From Paraburkholderia tropica (GTDB lineage: Bacteria > Pseudomonadota > Gammaproteobacteria > Burkholderiales > Burkholderiaceae), in the NCBI RefSeq assembly GCF_914484835.1, contig NZ_CAJZAR010000063.1:1-44264 (forward strand): a DNA stretch of 44,264 nt, written 5' to 3'. Below the pieces are notes generated by a model that had not been told where the DNA came from, did not search any database, and worked only from the letters and a program-made list of their open reading frames with translations. The position numbers were made by a program, and so were the translations under genes. Shown here in pieces: positions 24,452 to 32,288 of this stretch (positions are counted from its first letter, which is position 1; the number at the start of each line of letters is the position of its first letter).

Positions 24452-25084
24452 ATGACTGACATCAATTCTGCCGATCCGGCGGGCCAGGCGACTCCGGCAA
24501 TGGAGCGCACCGACATGAACCTGATCTGGCTCGACATGGAAATGACGGGGCTCGACCCCGATAACGACCGCATCATCGAAATCGCCGTGGTCGTGACCAA
24601 TTCCACGCTCGACAAGATCGTCGAAGGCCCCGTGCTGGCGATCCACCAGTCCGAAGCCGTGCTCGACCGCATGGACGAGTGGAACCGCAACACGCATGGC
24701 CGCTCGGGCCTGACCGAGCGCGTGCGCGCGTCGACGGTGACCGAGGAAAGCGCGACCGAGGAAATCCTCGCGTTTCTCTCGCAGTACGTGCCGCCGGGCA
24801 AGTCGCCGATGTGCGGCAACTCGATCTGCCAGGACCGCCGCTTCATGGCGCGCTGGATGCCCACGCTCGAACGCTTCTTCCACTACCGCAACCTCGACGT
24901 CAGCACGCTCAAGGAACTGTGCCGCCGCTGGCAGCCCGCGATCTACAAGGGTTTCCAGAAGCGCGCGATGCACACGGCGCTGGCCGACATCCACGAGTCG
25001 ATCGACGAGCTCAAGTACTACCGCGAGCATTTCCTGATTCCGTCGGCCAGCACGCCGGCGGATGCGCAGGCGGCGGCGAAGTAA
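24452..25084 (+). CDS. orn: Oligoribonuclease
   Basis: A 210-residue DEDDh 3'-5' exonuclease that degrades dinucleotides such as pGpG, the last step of RNA and c-di-GMP turnover. It has NLIWLDMEMTGLDPDNDRII (first D and E), the CGNSICQDRRFMARWMP segment and the C-terminal RAMHTALADIHESIDEL (H and last D). The ATG at 24452 gives 22 extra residues before the conserved MNLIWLD; ATG at 24500 and 24515 are shorter alternatives. A terminator follows. Confidence 0.95.
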   Translation: MTDINSADPAGQATPAMERTDMNLIWLDMEMTGLDPDNDRIIEIAVVVTNSTLDKIVEGPVLAIHQSEAVLDRMDEWNRNTHGRSGLTERVRASTVTEESATEEILAFLSQYVPPGKSPMCGNSICQDRRFMARWMPTLERFFHYRNLDVSTLKELCRRWQPAIYKGFQKRAMHTALADIHESIDELKYYREHFLIPSASTPADAQAAAK

Positions 25085-25110
25085 GCCGCGCGGACCAGTG
25101 AGCATGTGAA

Positions 25111-25138
25111 AACGGCGCCCGAGGGCGCCGTTTCTGTT
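25111..25138. terminator. Terminator between orn and mog
   Basis: AACGGCGCC/GGCGCCGTT (25111-25119 and 25124-25132) with loop CGAG, then TTTCTGTTT; an A-run on the left also suits the minus strand. Confidence 0.82.
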
Positions 25139-25177
25139 TGCTGCGTGCCTGCCGCGATGGACTGCGTGCAACTCGGC

Positions 25178-25813
25178 TCAAACGCGCGGCGGACGCTGCG
25201 CGTTCTTGGGACGGAACGCCGCCACGATGGCCGGATCGGTCTCGATATACGGGCCGCCGATCAGGTCGATGCAATACGGCACCGCCGCGAAAATGCCCGG
25301 CACCTTCACGGCGCCTTCGGCGTCGCGCAGGCCTTCGAGCGTTTCCTTGATCGACTTCGGCTGTCCCGGCAGATTGATGATGAGCGCCGCGTGATCGTCG
25401 GTTTCGCGGATCACGGCGACCTGGCGCGACAGAATCGCCGTCGGCACGAAATTCAGGCTGATCTGGCGCATCTGCTCGCCGAAACCGGGCATTTCCTTCG
25501 TGGCGACCGCCAGCGTGGCCTCGGGCGTCACGTCGCGGCGCGCGGGGCCGGTGCCGCCCGTGGTCAGCACGAGGTCGCAGCCGAGGCCGTCGACGAGCGC
25601 CGTGAGCGTGGCCGAGATGGTGGCCGCGTCGTCGTGGATCAGGCGCGTTTCCGCGCGCCACGGCGATTTGAGCGTAGCGCCCAGCCATTCCATCAGCGAC
25701 GGAATCCCTTTGTCCTCGTAGACGCCCGCGGTCGCGCGGTCGCTGACCGACACGAGGCCGATCACGAGTTCATCGCGCGGCGTGTCAGACCCGCTACGCT
25801 CAGGCTTCGTCAT
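25178..25813 (-). CDS. mog: Molybdopterin adenylyltransferase
   Basis: A 211-residue MogA-type protein that adenylates molybdopterin before molybdenum insertion. Visible: IGLVSVSDRATAGVYEDKGI, the TTGGTGPARRDVTPEAT loop that binds MPT, and the INLPGQPKSIKE segment. Length is near E. coli Mog (195), with a short N-terminal tail. Its start overlaps the end of yjgA by 14 nt, so both form an operon. Confidence 0.93.
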   Translation of the reverse strand: MTKPERSGSDTPRDELVIGLVSVSDRATAGVYEDKGIPSLMEWLGATLKSPWRAETRLIHDDAATISATLTALVDGLGCDLVLTTGGTGPARRDVTPEATLAVATKEMPGFGEQMRQISLNFVPTAILSRQVAVIRETDDHAALIINLPGQPKSIKETLEGLRDAEGAVKVPGIFAAVPYCIDLIGGPYIETDPAIVAAFRPKNAQRPPRV

Positions 25814-26414
25814 CGTCGCGGTCCTCGTCGGCGCGCTCGTTTTCGGGGTGATCGCCGTCGTCGTCGCCCTGGGCGCTCGCGTCCTTGATCCACTGGAACA
25901 GCTCGCGGAAGTACTTGGGCGGCTTGGCCTGCTGCTGCTCGCGGCGGACGTTGCGGATCAGCGTGCGGCCTTCCTGCGGGTCGGCGGCGGGGTGCTGGCG
26001 GATGAATTCGGTCAGCGCAGCGTCGTCGGCGAGCAGCTTTTCGCGCGTGCGCTCGATCCAGTGCAGGCGCGCCGTGGCGGCCTTGTTCACGCCGCGGTAC
26101 TCGTCGAAGGCGGTGCGCAGCGCGGCGACTTCGTCCTCGCGCAGACCGCGCATCATGCGGCCCACGTACTGGAGCTGGCGGCGCTTGCCTTCGTGGTCGG
26201 TGATGCGGCGCGCCTCGTGGACGGCGTCCGCGAGGTCTTCCGTCATCGGCATGCGCTTGAGCGCGTCTTTCGGCAGCTCGACGAGCGCCGTGCCCAGCTC
26301 CTGCAGCGCGGTCATTTCGCGCTTGAGCTGCGATTTGCTGGGGCGATCGTAACCGTTGTCGTCCTCTTCGGCGACAGCGTCGTTCATCGGTTGAATGCGG
26401 GTTTTGCGTTTCAT
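25800..26414 (-). CDS. yjgA: Ribosome biogenesis factor YjgA/DarP
   Basis: A 204-residue member of the YjgA (DarP, DUF615) family, which acts in late 50S assembly. It has the signature RPSKSQLKREMTALQELGTA, the KRMPMTEDLADAVHEARRI stretch and RRRQLQYVGRMMR-like (here KRRQLQYVGRMMR). The C-terminus ends in an acidic Asp/Glu-rich tail of about 25 residues. The start at 26414 gives MKRKTRIQP, the family-like N-terminus. First gene of the yjgA-mog pair; diverges from pmbA. Confidence 0.92.
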   Translation of the reverse strand: MKRKTRIQPMNDAVAEEDDNGYDRPSKSQLKREMTALQELGTALVELPKDALKRMPMTEDLADAVHEARRITDHEGKRRQLQYVGRMMRGLREDEVAALRTAFDEYRGVNKAATARLHWIERTREKLLADDAALTEFIRQHPAADPQEGRTLIRNVRREQQQAKPPKYFRELFQWIKDASAQGDDDGDHPENERADEDRDDDEA

Positions 26415-26564
26415 GGGGCGTATTGTAGCGTGCGCGCGAGGCGGCATCGGACGGATGGGCCGCGCACGCACGCCAGCGCGCCCGTGCGTGACCCGCGAGG
26501 CGGTGCGAGTCTGCCTGTGTCCGTCGCGCGCCCGTGGTGCTGGGTGCGCGTTCGCATACCTTGC

Positions 26565-26570
26565 TATGAT
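26565..26570 (+). promoter_or_regulatory. Possible -10 element of pmbA in the 247-bp divergent gap
   Basis: TATGAT in CTTGCTATGATCGC lies 92 bp before pmbA. No clear -35. Nothing else was seen in the yjgA-pmbA gap (26415-26661). Confidence 0.35.
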
Positions 26571-26661
26571 CGCGGAACGCGCCAGAAGCAAGGGCGCCTG
26601 ATGCGACACCTCCGACACACGACAAGCGGGCCGCCTGGCCCGAAACCGGACCGTAACGACA

Positions 26662-28032
26662 ATGGCTGCAGACATCGAAGCCCGGCAACGTTTTTTCCCG
26701 CACACCCAGGACGAACTCAAGGAGATCGCGTCGGACATTCTCCGTCACGCGAAGACGCTCGGCGCGAGCGACGCAGCGACCGAGATCTCCGAAGGCGACG
26801 GCCTGTCGGTTTCCGTGCGGCGCGGCGAAGTCGAAACCATCGAGCATAACCGCGACAAGTCGGTCGGCGTGACCGTCTATATCGGCAACAAGCGCGGCAA
26901 CGCGAGCACCTCGGACTTCTCCGCGCAGGCGCTCAAGGACACCGTGGCGGCCGCGTACAACATCGCGCGCTTCACCGCCGACGACGACTGCGCGGGCCTC
27001 GCCGAGCGCGATCTGCTGGAAACCGCGCCGCGCGACCTCGACCTCTATCATCCGTGGAGCCTGACCGCCGACGAGGCCGTCGACATCGCGCGCCGCGCCG
27101 AAGACGCCGCGTTCGCCACCGATCCGCGCGTGACCAACTCGGAAGGCGCGAGCGTGTCCGCGCAGCATTCGCAGTTCGTGCTGGCCACCTCGGGCGGCTT
27201 CATCCACGGTTATCCGTATTCGCGCCACTACGTCGCGTGCGCGCCCATCGCGGGCTCGGGCCGCAGCATGCAGCGCGACGACTGGTACACCTCGCGGCGC
27301 AGCGCGGGCGAGCTGGCCTCGCCCGAAGCGGTGGGCCGCTACGCCGCCGAGCGCGCGCTGTCGCGCCTGAACGCGCGCGGCCTCGACACGCGCAAGGTGC
27401 CGGTGCTGTTCGAGGCGCCGCTGGCGGCGGGTCTGCTCGGCGCGTTCGTGCAGGCCGTGAGCGGCGGCGCGCTGTATCGCAAGACGTCGTTCCTCGTCGA
27501 CAGCCTCGGCAAGCCGGTGTTCGCGCCGCATATCCAGATCATCGAAGACCCGCACGTGCCGCGCGCTGCGGGCAGCGCGCCGTTCGACGAGGAAGGCGTG
27601 CGCACGCAGCGCCGCGAAGTCGTCAAGGACGGCGTGGTGCAGGGCTATTTCCTCTCGTCGTATTCGGCGCGCAAGCTGGGCATGCAGACCACCGGCAACG
27701 CGGGCGGCTCGCACAACCTGCAACTGCAAAGCTCGCTGACGAAGCCCGAGGACGACTTCGAAGCCATGCTCAAGAAGCTCGGCACGGGCCTCCTGCTGAC
27801 CGAGCTGATGGGGCAGGGCGTGAACTTCGTGACGGGCGACTATTCGCGCGGCGCGTCGGGCTTCTGGGTCGAGAACGGCAAGATCCAGTATCCGGTCGAG
27901 GAAATCACCGTGGCGTCGACGCTTCAGGAAATGTTCCACCACATCGTCGCGGTGGGCGCCGACACGCTCGCGCGCGGCACGCGTCAGACTGGCTCGGTGC
28001 TGATCGAGCGCATGACGGTGGCGGGGCAGTAA
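26662..28032 (+). CDS. pmbA: Metalloprotease PmbA/TldE
   Basis: A 456-residue TldE-type subunit. With TldD it forms a protease that trims unfolded peptides and, in other bacteria, processes microcin B17 and the CcdA antitoxin. Family features are VRRGEVETIEHNRDKSVGVT, YSRHYVACAPIAGSG, the FLSSYSARKLGMQTTGNAGG segment and GDYSRGASGFWVENG near the C-terminus. tldD is not in this window. Length matches the family (about 450). Confidence 0.94.
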   Translation: MAADIEARQRFFPHTQDELKEIASDILRHAKTLGASDAATEISEGDGLSVSVRRGEVETIEHNRDKSVGVTVYIGNKRGNASTSDFSAQALKDTVAAAYNIARFTADDDCAGLAERDLLETAPRDLDLYHPWSLTADEAVDIARRAEDAAFATDPRVTNSEGASVSAQHSQFVLATSGGFIHGYPYSRHYVACAPIAGSGRSMQRDDWYTSRRSAGELASPEAVGRYAAERALSRLNARGLDTRKVPVLFEAPLAAGLLGAFVQAVSGGALYRKTSFLVDSLGKPVFAPHIQIIEDPHVPRAAGSAPFDEEGVRTQRREVVKDGVVQGYFLSSYSARKLGMQTTGNAGGSHNLQLQSSLTKPEDDFEAMLKKLGTGLLLTELMGQGVNFVTGDYSRGASGFWVENGKIQYPVEEITVASTLQEMFHHIVAVGADTLARGTRQTGSVLIERMTVAGQ

Positions 28033-28081
28033 GGCACAGCAAGGGTAGTCAAGCGCGCGCGCGTTTCAGGCGCGCGAATGG

Positions 28082-28114
28082 AAAACGGCACGCCTGGGCG
28101 TGCCGTTTTTGTTT
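28082..28114. terminator. Bidirectional terminator between pmbA and folA
   Basis: AAAACGGCACGC/GCGTGCCGTTTT (28082-28093 and 28098-28109) with loop CTGG and a T-rich run. Confidence 0.9.
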
Positions 28115-28135
28115 GGGCGAGCCGGATCGGCCCCC

Positions 28136-28633
28136 TCAATCCCGCCGCTCGTACGTCACGAAGGCGAAATCGAAATCGTTGGGCGCACTCCCGTGCAGCG
28201 TGTCGCGCGCGGTTTCCTGCCAGACGGCCGGATCGGGCGCGGGGAAGTGCGCGTCGCCCTCGAAGTCGGCGGCGATCTCGGTGACGATCAGCTTCTGCGC
28301 GAGCGCGATGCCTTCCGCGTAGAGCTGCGCGCCGCCGATCAGGAACGCCTCGGGTGCCTGATCCTGCGCGGCGAGCGCGAGCGCTTCCTCAAGGCTCGTG
28401 GCCGTGTCGCAGCCCGGAAAGCGCTTCGCGGCGTCGCGCGTCACGACGATGTTGCGGCGGCCCGGCAGCGCGCGGCCGATCGATTCGTGCGTCTTGCGGC
28501 CCATGACGATGGGCGCGCCCATCGTGGTGCGCTTGAAGAAGGCGAGGTCTTCGGGCAGGCGCCAGGGCAACTCGTTGTTGCGGCCGATCACGCCATTGCG
28601 GGCGCGAGCGACGATCAGGGTGAGCGTCGTCAT
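28136..28633 (-). CDS. folA: Dihydrofolate reductase
   Basis: A 165-residue DHFR that regenerates tetrahydrofolate with NADPH. Begins MTTLTLIVARARNGVIGRNN with ELPWRLPEDLAFFK (catalytic acid region), then MGRKTHESIGRALPGRRNIV and FLIGGAQLYAEG. Full length. It converges with pmbA. In this window it is separated from thyA, its functional partner, by the 11-kb accessory island. Confidence 0.95.
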   Translation of the reverse strand: MTTLTLIVARARNGVIGRNNELPWRLPEDLAFFKRTTMGAPIVMGRKTHESIGRALPGRRNIVVTRDAAKRFPGCDTATSLEEALALAAQDQAPEAFLIGGAQLYAEGIALAQKLIVTEIAADFEGDAHFPAPDPAVWQETARDTLHGSAPNDFDFAFVTYERRD

Positions 28634-28721
28634 CGAGAGTCGAAGTGCAAAAGGTTTGAAAGGTCAACCGCTTCGATTCTACCCGACGCCGTGCGCGCCC
28701 CCGCCGGCCCGCCGCCGCGGG

Positions 28722-28786
28722 GCGCTCGCTGCGTGCTCATTCGGCGCTCGCTTCGTGCTCATTCGGCGCTTATCGCTCGCTCATTC
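28722..28786. repeat. 22-bp tandem repeat (two full copies and a degenerate third)
   Basis: Units 28722-28743 and 28744-28765 differ at one base (GCGCTCGCTGCGTGCTCATT and GCGCTCGCTTCGTGCTCATT, each followed by CG). A degenerate third copy at 28766-28786 overlaps the stop codon of the regulator gene. It lies at the left edge of the accessory island. Confidence 0.75.
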
Positions 28787-30397
28787 CGCTTCACCCGGCG
28801 CGGCTTCCGGCTGGTTCTCGGCCTCGCCGCCGAAGATCGTCTTTTCGTCGCGCAGGCCGTGCGTGCCCATGAGCCGGTAGAGCGTCACGCGCGAGATGCC
28901 GAGGTCGACGGCCGCCTCGTTCAGACGATGCCGATGGCGCAGCAAAGCCGCTTCGATCGCGCGCCTTTCGGCGGCTTCGCGCGCGGCCGCGAGCGTGATC
29001 GTTTCCTGCTCGGAGAACTGGCCGAGGTCGAGGTCGTCGGCGGAAATGAGCTTGCTCTCGGCCATCACGATCGCGCGGCGCACGCGGTTGATCAGCTCGC
29101 GCACATTGCCGGGCCAGGTGTAGTTGTACATGGCCTCGATCGCGTCGGGCGTGAAGCCGCGAATGCGCCGCGCGCTGTCCTGCTTGAACTTGTGCAGCAC
29201 GTGATGGGCGAGGATTTCGATGTCCTTGCCGCGCGCGCGCAGCGGCGGTTCGTCGACGCGCAGCACGCACAGCCGATGGAACAGGTCCGCGCGGAAGCGC
29301 CCGTCGCGCATCGCGGCTTCGAGGTCGACGTGGGTCGCCGAAATGATGCGCACGTCGACGGAAATCTGCTCGCGCCCGCCGAGCCGTTCGATCTTGCCTT
29401 CCTGGAGAAAGCGCAGCAGGCTCGCCTGGCTTTCCATCGGCAGGTCGCCGATTTCGTCGAGAAACAGCGTGCCGCCGTTGGCCGCTTCCACGCGGCCGAT
29501 CTTGCGCTGGTTCGCACCCGTGAACGCGCCGCGTTCGTAGCCGAATAGTTCGGATTGCAGAAGATGATGCGGAATCGCGCCGCAGTTGATCGGCACGAAC
29601 AGCGCCTTGCGGCGCGGCGAGCGCTCGTGAATCGCCAGCGCCGTCAGCTCCTTGCCGGTGCCCGATTCGCCCGAGATGAACACGGTCGCGTCCGTGTTCG
29701 CCACTTTGCGGATGGTGCGAAAGAGCTGCTGCATCGCTTCGCAGGTGCCGACCATCTCGTCTTCGTCCTGACTCGCGGCCGCGGCGGGCGTTGCGTCGAG
29801 GTCGCAGAGCGTCACCATGCCGAACGCGTGGCCCACCAGATAGTCCAGCGTCGCGTGCGCGACCGGCAGGTGGACGTAGTCGAAGCAGTAGTGGCGGATC
29901 AGGCGGCGCACGTCGCGGTCGGCGAGACGCTGTGCGTCGGTCAGCGCGATCCAGCCGACCTGCTGAAGGCTCAGCGCCGCTTCGAGTCCGGCGATGTCGC
30001 GCGGCGCGAAGCCGGTCAGATCGACGATGCCGGCGCAGGCAGGTTCGGCCTTCACGAGACGCGCGGCCTCGTGCGCGGTCTTGGCCGTCGTGACCTGCCA
30101 GCCGCGGCTTTTCAGATGCGCGCTCAACTGCGTGTCGGGCGTGCGCGCGACGTACAGCAGCACGCGCTCCAGCTCGGCCGCGGGCCGCGCGTCGCTCGCG
30201 AGCGCAGCGGCGCCCGACGCAGCGGCGCCCGACGCAGCGACGCCTGTCACGGCCACGTCCGGCGCCGCCTTGCCCGGCCGCGCGGCGGAGGACGGCTGCT
30301 GGACGGCGGTCAAGGCGAGCCGCTGGCTCGCGCTGGCGAAAGATGTCACGGTGGCGCTCAGAGGTGAGGGTTCGCGCACGATCGGCCTCGTGTTCAT
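28781..30397 (-). CDS. Sigma-54-dependent activator, VpsR/BerB-like (distal regulator of the Fap-like island)
   Basis: A 538-residue enhancer-binding protein. Residues 1-75 are an Ala/Ser/Pro-rich extension, partly made of a 15-bp tandem repeat. Residues about 78-205 are a receiver-like N-terminal domain of the VpsR type. The AAA+ domain follows, with Walker A GESGTGKE (243-250), GAFTGA (290-295), Walker B TLFLDEIG (310-317) and an arginine-rich GRFRADLFHRL. A Fis-type HTH (LNEAAVDLGISRVTLYRLM) lies near 492-510. An intact GAFTGA means it should contact sigma-54. Its ATG overlaps the stop of the FapF-like gene as TGATG, so it is the last cistron of the operon. VpsR/BerB relatives answer to c-di-GMP; that is inference here. 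Confidence 0.9.
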   Translation of the reverse strand: MNTRPIVREPSPLSATVTSFASASQRLALTAVQQPSSAARPGKAAPDVAVTGVAASGAAASGAAALASDARPAAELERVLLYVARTPDTQLSAHLKSRGWQVTTAKTAHEAARLVKAEPACAGIVDLTGFAPRDIAGLEAALSLQQVGWIALTDAQRLADRDVRRLIRHYCFDYVHLPVAHATLDYLVGHAFGMVTLCDLDATPAAAASQDEDEMVGTCEAMQQLFRTIRKVANTDATVFISGESGTGKELTALAIHERSPRRKALFVPINCGAIPHHLLQSELFGYERGAFTGANQRKIGRVEAANGGTLFLDEIGDLPMESQASLLRFLQEGKIERLGGREQISVDVRIISATHVDLEAAMRDGRFRADLFHRLCVLRVDEPPLRARGKDIEILAHHVLHKFKQDSARRIRGFTPDAIEAMYNYTWPGNVRELINRVRRAIVMAESKLISADDLDLGQFSEQETITLAAAREAAERRAIEAALLRHRHRLNEAAVDLGISRVTLYRLMGTHGLRDEKTIFGGEAENQPEAAPGEAE

Positions 30398-31866
30398 CAG
30401 AAGGTGTAAGGGAAGCGCACGCCGACGACGAAGTTCGGCGCGTCGGGCGTGAGGCCCACCGACACCGCGCCGTTGATCGTCAGGTGCTTGTTGACCACGT
30501 GATTCAGGCCGAAATTGAGAACTGAGGCGGTCGTCTCGCTGCCCGGCACGCCGCTCCAGCCGCCGCCCGGCGCCTTGGTCTTCGACTGCGGCTCGATCGC
30601 CATCGTGTAGGAGATGCTGGCCGAATCCTTGTCGGAGAACGCGAGCGCGACGCCGCCGCCGAACTGGATGATGTCGCCGAGCTTCACTTCGGCCGGCTGC
30701 GTCTGGCCCACCACCGACGAGATATCGGAGAACGAGCGCGAGATGTTGTAGGTGTACGAAAAACTGCCGAACAGCACGACCGGGTCGTAGGTCTTGAGCA
30801 CCGAGAGTCCCGCCGTGACGTTCCAGAAGCCCGTGCCGGTGGGCAGCTTGCTGGGCGCGACGAGGTTGGTGTTGTCGGGCGTGAGCTGTACGACCTTGAT
30901 GCCGAACGGCGAGGTGCCCGTGGGCGTTTTCACGCGCAGGCTGCCGACCACGTCGGGCATGTTGTTGGTTTCCTTCAGGAACTGGTAGTAGAGCCCGAAG
31001 TTGACGTCGCCGATCGCGTTCGAGTTCACCGACGCATCGGAGAGCGAGCTTGCCGCGCCGCCCGCGCCGCCGACGATGAAGCTGCTGTGGCGGTAGATGT
31101 ACGGCACGTCCACGTCGATGCTCATGCGGTCGGTGAGACCGTAGCGCACGTCCAGATCGGCCATCACCTGGTGAGACTTGGTCTGACCGAGGTTGATGTT
31201 GCCGAGGAAGATCGCGTCGAGCGCGAGGAAGCCCGAGAGCTGAAGCTGGCGGCGATCGTAGTAGGTGTCGCTGATCCCCCAGTCGAGCGTGAGCTTGTGG
31301 TCGAACAGCGGCGCATGCTCGCGCTCGACGACGGCCTGCTCGGCCTGGGTGCGGGTCGGCTGCGCGTCCTTCTGCGTTTCGCCGACGGTCGGATTCACGC
31401 CGACCGGCGCACCTTGCTGCGGGCCGCTCGCGGCGGAAGCGCCGGTCGCGCCGCTGGTCGCGCCGGCGTCGGGCGAGGGCGGATTGACGGGCACGCCGGT
31501 GGCGGTGCCGGTGAGCGCGCCGGGCGCGTTGGCGCCGGGCAGCGCCTGGGCGAGCGGCGGCAGCGGCACCGGCAGGCCGTCGGCGCCGGGCTGCTCGCCG
31601 ACGAGCGCGGCGCCCTCGGGCGCACCCGCGCCCGGCACGCCGCGTCCGCGCTGCGCCATTTCGAGGTTCGTCACCTGACGCTCGAGCGACTGGATCTGAC
31701 GCTGCTGCTCGTCGACCACGCGCATCAGCGTATTGAGCCGGTCCTCGATCGACTGGCCTTGCAGGGCTTGCGCGTTGGCGGTTTGCGCGAGCGTCAAAAG
31801 CAGGACTGCTGCTGGAATGGCGGCGAGCGAAAATCGCGGCGCCGCCGTTCTGGACATCATGTTCAT
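30397..31866 (-). CDS. FapF-like outer-membrane beta-barrel with N-terminal coiled coil
   Basis: A 489-residue exported protein: signal peptide to about residue 32 (cleavage near ANA-QAL), and a predicted coiled coil at residues 38-72 (SIEDRLNTLMRVVDEQQRQI onward). A Pro/Gly/Ala-rich linker covers about 75-185. From residue 190 on a barrel of alternating strands ends in FVVGVRFPYTF with the C-terminal aromatic expected for BamA-dependent barrels. This order, coiled coil then barrel, is that of FapF, the trimeric pore which secretes Fap amyloid subunits. Position after C39-peptidase and FapE-like genes matches fapF. GGGGAAG precedes the ATG. A 422-bp gap separates it from the gene upstream. 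Confidence 0.82.
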   Translation of the reverse strand: MNMMSRTAAPRFSLAAIPAAVLLLTLAQTANAQALQGQSIEDRLNTLMRVVDEQQRQIQSLERQVTNLEMAQRGRGVPGAGAPEGAALVGEQPGADGLPVPLPPLAQALPGANAPGALTGTATGVPVNPPSPDAGATSGATGASAASGPQQGAPVGVNPTVGETQKDAQPTRTQAEQAVVEREHAPLFDHKLTLDWGISDTYYDRRQLQLSGFLALDAIFLGNINLGQTKSHQVMADLDVRYGLTDRMSIDVDVPYIYRHSSFIVGGAGGAASSLSDASVNSNAIGDVNFGLYYQFLKETNNMPDVVGSLRVKTPTGTSPFGIKVVQLTPDNTNLVAPSKLPTGTGFWNVTAGLSVLKTYDPVVLFGSFSYTYNISRSFSDISSVVGQTQPAEVKLGDIIQFGGGVALAFSDKDSASISYTMAIEPQSKTKAPGGGWSGVPGSETTASVLNFGLNHVVNKHLTINGAVSVGLTPDAPNFVVGVRFPYTF

Positions 31867-32000
31867 TGTTCTTCCCCCGGATCGAAAGCGGGCGCATGAC
31901 GAAACCCCCTGGTTCCGCGCCCGCGCACGTCGATGCACTTTCCCGATGCTTCTGCGCGGGGCCGTTGCCCGCGTTGTCGTCTCCTTGCTGGTCTCCTCGC

Positions 32001-32029
32001 TCGGACCGTCGTTGGCGGATGGACGGTCC
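32001..32029 (-). other. Perfect 9-bp inverted repeat upstream of the FapF-like gene
   Basis: CGGACCGTC (32001-32009) and GACGGTCCG (32021-32029) with an 11-nt loop. No T-run follows on either strand, so it is an mRNA hairpin or a protein site rather than a terminator. Confidence 0.65.
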
Positions 32030-32253
32030 GGCGTTGCTGGTTGCTGGCGGTCAAGGTGCTGCGTGTTCTCGATGCTCGTTGTCGGTACGCGTTGTCAGTG
32101 TTCTTTCGGTGTTTCCTCGGTGTTTCGCTTGGTGTTTCTTTTGGCGCCCGTTGTTGGCTTCTTCGTTCGCTTTTTCGTTTGCTTCGTTGTTCGCTTCGTT
32201 GTTCGTTATGTCGTTCGCTTCCTGATTTGCTTCGCCGGTTAGCCCAGCTTTTA

Positions 32254-32285
32254 GCCCCGCTCTTTGGCCCCGCTCTTTGGCCCCG
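32254..32285. repeat. 13-bp tandem repeat just after the FapE-like gene
   Basis: GCCCCGCTCTTTG occurs at 32254-32266 and 32267-32279, with a partial third copy to 32285. Confidence 0.7.
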
Positions 32286-32288
32286 TCG

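Larger units (their letters stand above)
31867..32288. other. Long gap inside the operon with a hairpin and low-complexity repeats
   Basis: This 422-bp stretch between the FapE-like and FapF-like genes holds the inverted repeat at 32001-32029, T/TTCG-rich short repeats at about 32155-32225 and a 13-bp tandem repeat at 32254-32285. An 82-codon minus-strand frame (32051-32299) is open but encodes mostly Asn/Glu/Ala repeats and is not believed. No sigma-54 element was found in it. Confidence 0.5.

Noticed and set aside
25810..27942. A 710-codon minus-strand frame across pmbA and yjgA
   Set aside because: Overlaps two well-identified genes in other frames; Arg/Ala/His-rich shadow translation with no family feature.
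28100..29548. A 482-codon plus-strand frame across folA and the activator
   Set aside because: Antisense to two recognised genes; no start site or domain.
31867..32288. Second sigma-54 promoter in front of the FapF-like gene
   Set aside because: No GG-N10-GC element with acceptable flanks was found on the minus strand in this gap.
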